A stretch of 64,000 nucleotides of DNA from Zhengitettix transpicula. Taxonomy: Eukaryota > Arthropoda > Insecta > Orthoptera > Tetrigidae. The stretch's first letter is position 1, and each line of letters starts with the position of its first letter. Position numbers and translations under genes: made by a program. Positions 58,030 to 64,000 of this stretch are shown here, piece by piece. The stretch lies in contig CM073590.1 of NCBI GenBank assembly GCA_037074705.1, positions 209,542,746 through 209,606,745 of the forward strand. The letters are read 5' to 3'. Below the pieces are notes generated by a model. It was not told the DNA's origin. It made no database searches and saw only the letters and a program-made list of their open reading frames with translations.

Positions 58030-59970
58030 AATATGTCCAAGTTGACGTTAAAGCAGGTTCTCCCTTTGATGGCTTAAATTTCATTTCTTTGTACTGTCAC
58101 AGACGTGACACTAACATTTTGTTACGAAAAATTTGAGGCATTTATATTCTAAAATGTTTTTTTGTTTTAACTTAGAGATTCTAGGAGAATTTCTATAGAA
58201 AATTGTGTATGAAGTTCTAACGAGAAGGAAATGTAATTAGCTGCTTATAACTTAGAGCGAGAGGTTTTCCTCGCAAGCAACTGCGAATGCTCCAGTTTGT
58301 CTTGTAGAAGTCTGAGCAAACAAACTTGTGTTGATATCTGTGTGTGTGCTGGAGCTCTATGTAAGCTGGAGTGGGTCAGACGTATCGTTTACTATTTACA
58401 GATTACATCGTTAACAAATTAATTCTACTTTGCGTCTGAAATATTTCGAATTGAAACTTGGCGCTATGCTATTATTATCTTTGTTTTTATTTTCAAATTA
58501 TTATATGCATTATATTCATTCACTTTCATATCAGATTCTTGAAAAGTATCCCTGTTCAATCAGATAGATAATGCACCCTATCCTAAAATGAAATTGTTTA
58601 AATTATTCCATTAATATCTCAAAATATGAAGGTTGTTGAATGATTTGATTTGATTGGGTTGGGTTGGGATATTTATTTTAAAAGTACACTGTGAAGTCTG
58701 GTCCCTAACAAATCAGTTTTTCTTATGGGCTTTGGGAAATTTGAGTTACAATTAAGAATATTAAGCTGTGCTTATTTGAAATGTATTTCTACGTATTTTA
58801 CAATTGTGGATATCTGCGTTCACGAGTTAGACTGAACTTTACTCCTTTCACTTGCTTGCAGTTGTTGGACTCTGCTGACTTTGCAGGTGGTCAGTTTAAG
58901 CTGAGTAGTTGATGTTCGGCAAGCTGTCGTATCTAGCGACAACCTAGAGACGGAAGCTTTTATCGCCTCTTGGTTTCCGTTTCCGCGGCACGTGATTGGC
59001 TTTCCCAGCTCTTGGGACATCTTCAATACACGAGCCGATCAATATTCCTTTTAACATGGTTACAATAGCACCGTTGAAATGCAGCGTGTATCCTGTTTAC
59101 CTCAACACCGCGAAATAATTGATCTGTACTAATCTTTGAAAACATTCCATATTTTTACTGTTGTGCATTTGCAACACTTTTCACTTCATGCTGATGTAGT
59201 TCCGCGAAGAGCCTCGATAAAATCATTTCTCGTCCAGTTTGTTTCATCGTTTTCTCCTGCTTTACCCATTGAAATCCTCTGCCCGATGAGTTTCCGTTTG
59301 AGTTGGACATTCTAGGAAGTTTCCGTGCTTCTCAGGACGATTGTTGTCTTTAAGTTTCATTTCATTGGAAGGTCTTTACACTGATAGCATGATGAAACAA
59401 ATACCACGACTCACACTGACCCGTTTTTACTTTTGAGTGACGCATTTGGTTCTTTTATCATCAAACCCATGGAATACAGTAGGACACCGCCGACTCAATA
59501 ATTTCAAGGAAATTAAAGGTTCTCCTGTATTCCAACAAACCAATCCCCACTGTCTGAGACGACTTCCATTCATGTAACGTTGTGTGATCAATACCGAGCA
59601 TTTTTTTTTTTTTGCAGACCAGATTTCCCGGTTCGGGAGGCAGTTTATGGTATCCAGGACCATTGTTTCAAACGAGTGTTCAAATCGAATCTATCGATTT
59701 GTTGGTCGTTCATTGGGTTAGCCAAACAAGTCACCTCGTTAGTGGGTAAAATATGCCTGATCCAGATCGTTGACCATTGAAAATCTGTCATATCTCGTTT
59801 TACGTGCCCGTACGAAATATTAAAGTGATCTTCTGATCATGTTCTGACAGAAGTGAGTTTGTGCCATCTGGTGAAGGGGGAAAGAGAGACATGGGTTGTT
59901 CAGAGGTGTGGCTTAACAGATTTCGCGTAATGCTAACGAACAAAGGTCCTTACCATATTTCGCGACTGAT
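58030..59970. other. No feature recognised
   Basis: AT-rich with a GGGTT-rich run near 58655. No exon recognised. Confidence 0.4.
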
Positions 59971-59980
59971 TCCTTTCACA

Positions 59981-61220
59981 TCTTCTTCTTCGGCTTTTCC
60001 CCCTTTTATAGGTTTGCCGTCTTCAATTTCCATTTCTGTCTGTCGTTCCAATCTCCCTCTTCCAAATTACTATCCTCCATTATGGTTTTCACATGTGTTT
60101 TCCACTTTAATCTGGGTCTTCCCCGTTTATTTTTTCCAGGAGGTGACCATTGGTATATTTCTTTTGGCTATCTTCCATTTTTTTGTACATGACCATACCA
60201 TTTAAGGGTTTGATTATCAATCCTTTTTATGACACGTGTCGTTACGTTCATTTCTTTCCAAAGGAGCTCATTTCTAATTTTATCCTGTCTTGTTTTTTGA
60301 AGACTTTTCCTCAGATAATCGAATTCTACTGCTCTAATTTTGTTCTTTTGTAATTCTGTCAGGGGCCAAGGTTCACTTCCATAACATAGAATGTTCTGTA
60401 TTATGCTCTTATAAATTTCGATTTTTGTTTCCTTTGTTAAATTTTTATTCCAAATTATTCCGTGTAAAATCTCGATAGCATTCTTTGCCATTGCAATTTT
60501 AGTTTGTATATCTCTTTCACATGTTCCTACATTTGTAATTATTGACCCCAAGTATTTAAAAAATTCACATTTTTTTTATTTTTCCTGTTTCGAGTGTTAT
60601 GTCTTCTACATCTTTTCCTAAACACATGTCTTCTGTAAATTTATATTCTTCCGTGAGCTTATGTATCATGTATGTCATGTCCTTTTCATCTCCTGCAAAT
60701 ATTACCTGATCGTTGGCGAACAACAATGAATGTAGTATCCTATCTCCTATAGGAATGCCCATTCCAGAACATTTTTATACCATAAATTATGTGTCTGATC
60801 TAAATAAATATAAAAAGTATCTGTGATAGACTGCATCACTTCTTAAGGCCTTTATTCACTCTGAGTTTTTCTGTTAGTTTATTCTGTTTTTTACTTTGGC
60901 TTTTGTATTATTATAGATTCTCCTAACAATATTAATCCATTTATCATGGATATTCATATTTCTCATTTCCAACCATAGTGAATGTCGAGGGATACTATCA
61001 TAAGCTTTTTCCAAATCGATAAAAGACATATGTAGTTCTTGATGTTTAATTAGCATCTTCTCTTGTAACTGTCTAATACAGAATATGTTATCAGTGCATT
61101 TTTTGCATCTTTTCCTAAACACATGTATTCTGTCTTCTATAAATTTATGTTCAGTCCCCAGTTTTTAAATTCTTCCATGGCTTATTTATCAGGTATGTCA
61201 TGCCCGGCTCATCTCCTTCC
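59981..61220 (-). mobile_element. Non-LTR retrotransposon, copy 2 (truncated and rearranged)
   Basis: Same 3' end as copy 1 (GCCGAAGAAGAAG). RT pieces: 61122-60874 (FIDLEKAYDSIPRHSLWLEM), 60762-60565 (LLFANDQVIFAGDEKD, FADD changed to FAND) and 60551-60168 (CYGSEPWPLTELQKNKIR). No endonuclease. The 5' edge (about 61105-61220) repeats a segment already present at 60615-60705, so the copy is internally rearranged. Dead. Confidence 0.87.
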
Positions 61221-61229
61221 ACATCTGTT

Positions 61230-62500
61230 GCAAAAATCAGCTTATTTTATTCTAGCTAATGGGACGATTGACACGATGAATCTAGCATATTTCTGAAAAA
61301 ATTAGTGGCTAATACCGGTTTTTCCAACCACACCCAATTTCATGTTGTTTTTAGTGGGGAGAGTGGGTTTATAAAACCATGAAACATAAGAACAGGAGAA
61401 ACTAATGGACTACGAGTCAGCAGTGGTGATATACTGTTGCGGATTAATTTGACTGTGCCAAATACGTGGATTTTGGTTGAGGAAAGCGTAAATTCGAATC
61501 AAATCTTCCGTTATTTGTCTGACGCAGTCCACGTCTGAAATGCTTGTTCAACGTTCTTAAATCTCATAAATAAGCCACTTGGATCCATATTCCAGTTCTA
61601 TCCTGACTATTCAACCATCACGAGTTCACGTTTGACTAAATTTAGAAGGCCACGGAGCGTCTGGAGTGCGGTTGTTTGCTAGAAGCAAGAGCGCATACTA
61701 ATTAATTTTCGTTCTACGTGACTGTGCTTCTTGCTTTCTGGAAATAAAGACAATGTACGAGTTGGTTTTTTGCGTATTCCCCTCACACAAGCTGAAGCCT
61801 TCAGTGCTGCTGCTAACTTTTATGGCTTACTCTTGAATGATTCACTTCCGCTCCTCTGTACCAGTAAGGCTGTAAAAGCTTCATGACCATCACGCGCGGG
61901 TTTGATTAACGATTTTCATATTTTCTATCCACATTCAATAATGGTATTTTTACTCACTTTTAGAGTGTGCCACGTATTCATCTTCGAACGTCTTAGCTGG
62001 GACATTTATTACTCCCCGTCGAAAAAAAATTGACACTGTTTACTTCTATACTTTTGTTATCTCGTATTACCGTTGTCATTTCTCACTGTCTGTTTATGAT
62101 AATTCGGAAAATTGCTATTATTTAGAGTAATTATACGCTTGTTTGAACCTTTCTACCGGTATATTTTATTTCTGCTCCGTGGGTACTACTGTGTAAATGT
62201 AATTAAGCTAGCAGACTAAATTCCTGGTCTTAGTTTTGAAGTGTTTAAGTTTAAAGTCGTTACCAAGGAGTTTTATGACGGTATAAATTGCGCTGTTGAA
62301 AGCTGTTCTATTTCACCACATTGTTTTTTATGGACTGTCTATGTCCCGACGTTAAGCAGTTAATTAAATTTGTAGTCCTTAACATCAAAACAGAACGCGT
62401 CAGTCATTTTTCCCGTTTTTCCTCAACTTGAACCCAAAGTCTTTGCGCCAAAATCGCTCGTTACAAAAGCTCGTTATAGCTACCACTAGGTCACAAGGCT
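61230..62500. other. No feature recognised
   Basis: Intergenic or intronic; no exon recognised. Confidence 0.4.
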
Positions 62501-62541
62501 GCAGCTGTTTCCTCTCGCACTCCCAAACGTGTATGCGTATG

Positions 62542-62571
62542 TGACGTCACTCGGGCGAGGTGGTGACGTCA
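62542..62571. promoter_or_regulatory. Pair of CRE palindromes (TGACGTCA)
   Basis: Two exact 8 bp TGACGTCA sites (62542-62549 and 62564-62571) lie 22 bp apart start to start, in a GC-richer patch (62460-62660). This is the consensus for CREB/ATF dimers and sits about two helical turns apart. No gene start was recognised next to it, so function is a guess. Confidence 0.4.
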
Positions 62572-62679
62572 TAGTTCAGTTTTACAACTTGTCACGCAGA
62601 ACAGTGAATTGCCCGTTGTTCGGACTATGTCTGCTGGGCAATAAAGAAGACAGCGAAGCGTATTAATAGAATTTATCAC

Positions 62680-64000
62680 TTGTCCTATTACAATATGGAG
62701 GCCGTATATTTTTAGAGAAATTAGATTTTAAACTTTTTTGATTAACAAATAATTATATTGGTTATTTGATTTATTATATAGAAAATTGTCATGAATAATA
62801 AAACAAAAATTTATTTTAAAATTGATATGTTCTAAGTTTTCTTGTTCTTTAGTTTTTTCATCTTAAATTTTTTCGAAATTATTTTCATATTTTGTGCATT
62901 AACGATAAGCCTATTAATAAATAGAATAATTTTTAATAATTCAGAATTTAATTCTAGAGTTTGTCAAAAACACATTTATGTTGCAAAACCTCCACTCTGT
63001 TTTTTTCTATGAATAATTTTATATCTAAAAAACCTTCGAGAATTGGTAGAGTGACTATATTTTTCATGAAATTAGGATACAGTTGATGAAATTTACTTTA
63101 GGTAGAAACAAAACAGGTCCATAGTTTCTTTTATTGAGAAACACATAAAACACAGAAATTAGTGCAAAATAAACATTTTATTATTTGAAATTAATGTACT
63201 TGATATAATTTATTCTAAAAATAAGCTTAATTAATTATGTGGTTGAAAAATTCTTCTTGTCATTAGTTATTAATTTCTACATGACCTTTTTAATTTTCAA
63301 TGAAAAGACATGTTCAACATTTGCATGGTTACCAAATACACAAAAGACGAATTTTCAGAAACTCTGAAGTTAATTTAGATTAACATTGGTTAAAAACACA
63401 TCACACATTTCTCATTTTCAGTTATTGTATTCAACTTTTTTTTGGTTATTTCTAAGAATTAATTTCAGTCATGTATTTGATCAAACAGTTTTACGGTAAT
63501 CGACCGTGTATATAATAGTAAAGTACCCATAATCTAATGTATCGTAATTTGTTTGGGCATTGCTCATATTATTGAGAGTGGTGCTTATACAAATTAAAAG
63601 TGAATGTAAATAGAAAAGTACTAGAAGTACAGTTTAAAAAATTGGATATGTCCTCGGAAACCCGGAGGTTTGGTCACCCTGCATTACCCTAGTTTCTGGC
63701 GCAGAATGGAATGAAATGAAAATAGGATTCTAAAGTGGAGATTGTTTTGAAACTCGACGGATCAAAGTGGTTCGGGTGTCGGTAGGTACTGAAAGAGAGA
63801 ACCGCCCTTTTCAATAGGTAATATGATAAATTCTTCAGAATTTAGTTTACATAATTGATGTTGATCTGCTATGCTGTATGAAGTTTCATCTTGTATCCAG
63901 TAAATCGTGAATAATTTTACCATTGCTAAGAAACTGTTCGTTATTCTTTCATTTTTTACAATATATTCTTCTTTCTTGTGCTTCCACACACCTTCCCCAT
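62680..64000. other. No feature recognised
   Basis: Very AT-rich; no exon recognised. A 75-codon frame near the right edge shows no domain. Confidence 0.4.

Overview
The window looks like insect nuclear DNA. It is AT-rich and intron-rich, and it contains insect-type genes: a UDP-glycosyltransferase, a peritrophin-like chitin-binding protein, the ubiquitin-like/RPS30 fusion gene, and enkurin. It is also heavily loaded with retroelement, Helitron and fold-back repeats. I cannot name the species; the repeat-rich layout would suit a large insect genome such as a cockroach, which is a guess. No bacterial operon, CRISPR array, rRNA or tRNA gene was seen.

Genes, left to right. (1) A UDP-glycosyltransferase on + (2209-9975): five coding exons give 453 residues with the UGT signature and a C-terminal membrane anchor. 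The N-terminal exon is not in the window. (2) A secreted chitin-binding (peritrophin-like) gene on - (15422-16386): two exons, 196 aa. (3) FAU/RPS30 on - (29151-30239): ubiquitin-like protein fused to ribosomal protein S30, 130 aa, complete. (4) ENKUR on + (30918-33833): five exons, 262 aa, complete. Its start codon lies about 690 bp from that of FAU, head to head. (5) The first coding exon of a probable LRRFIP-family gene on + (35811-35900), whose other exons were not found before position 64000.

Repeats fill much of the rest. A non-LTR retrotransposon occurs twice on - (about 23565-26340 and 59981-61220), both broken. A Helitron-type element (13706-14745) shares a ~280 bp unit with a 4.7 kb array of about 17 units (16917-21597) that ends in a Helitron-like 3' terminus. 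A third Helitron-like element lies at 57177-57960. A dispersed GC-richer family, here called A, has six copies. There are several fold-back (inverted-repeat) elements and a fragment of a Penelope-like GIY-YIG endonuclease.

The most interesting signal is a set of small hammerhead-ribozyme-like motifs scattered through these repeats. They combine a CUGANGA core, a stem II hairpin and GAAA, then two bases, UU or UC, and in the best copies a matching stem I. The clearest copy is on the left arm of a 316 bp fold-back (22864-23179); the matching copy on the right arm carries a single change in a core base. Stem I covaries between copies (AACAC/GUGUU, GCAC/GUGC, CGCAC/GUGUG), which argues for a folded RNA. 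Hammerheads with a very short stem III are known from Penelope-like elements, and a Penelope-type GIY-YIG remnant lies in the same window.
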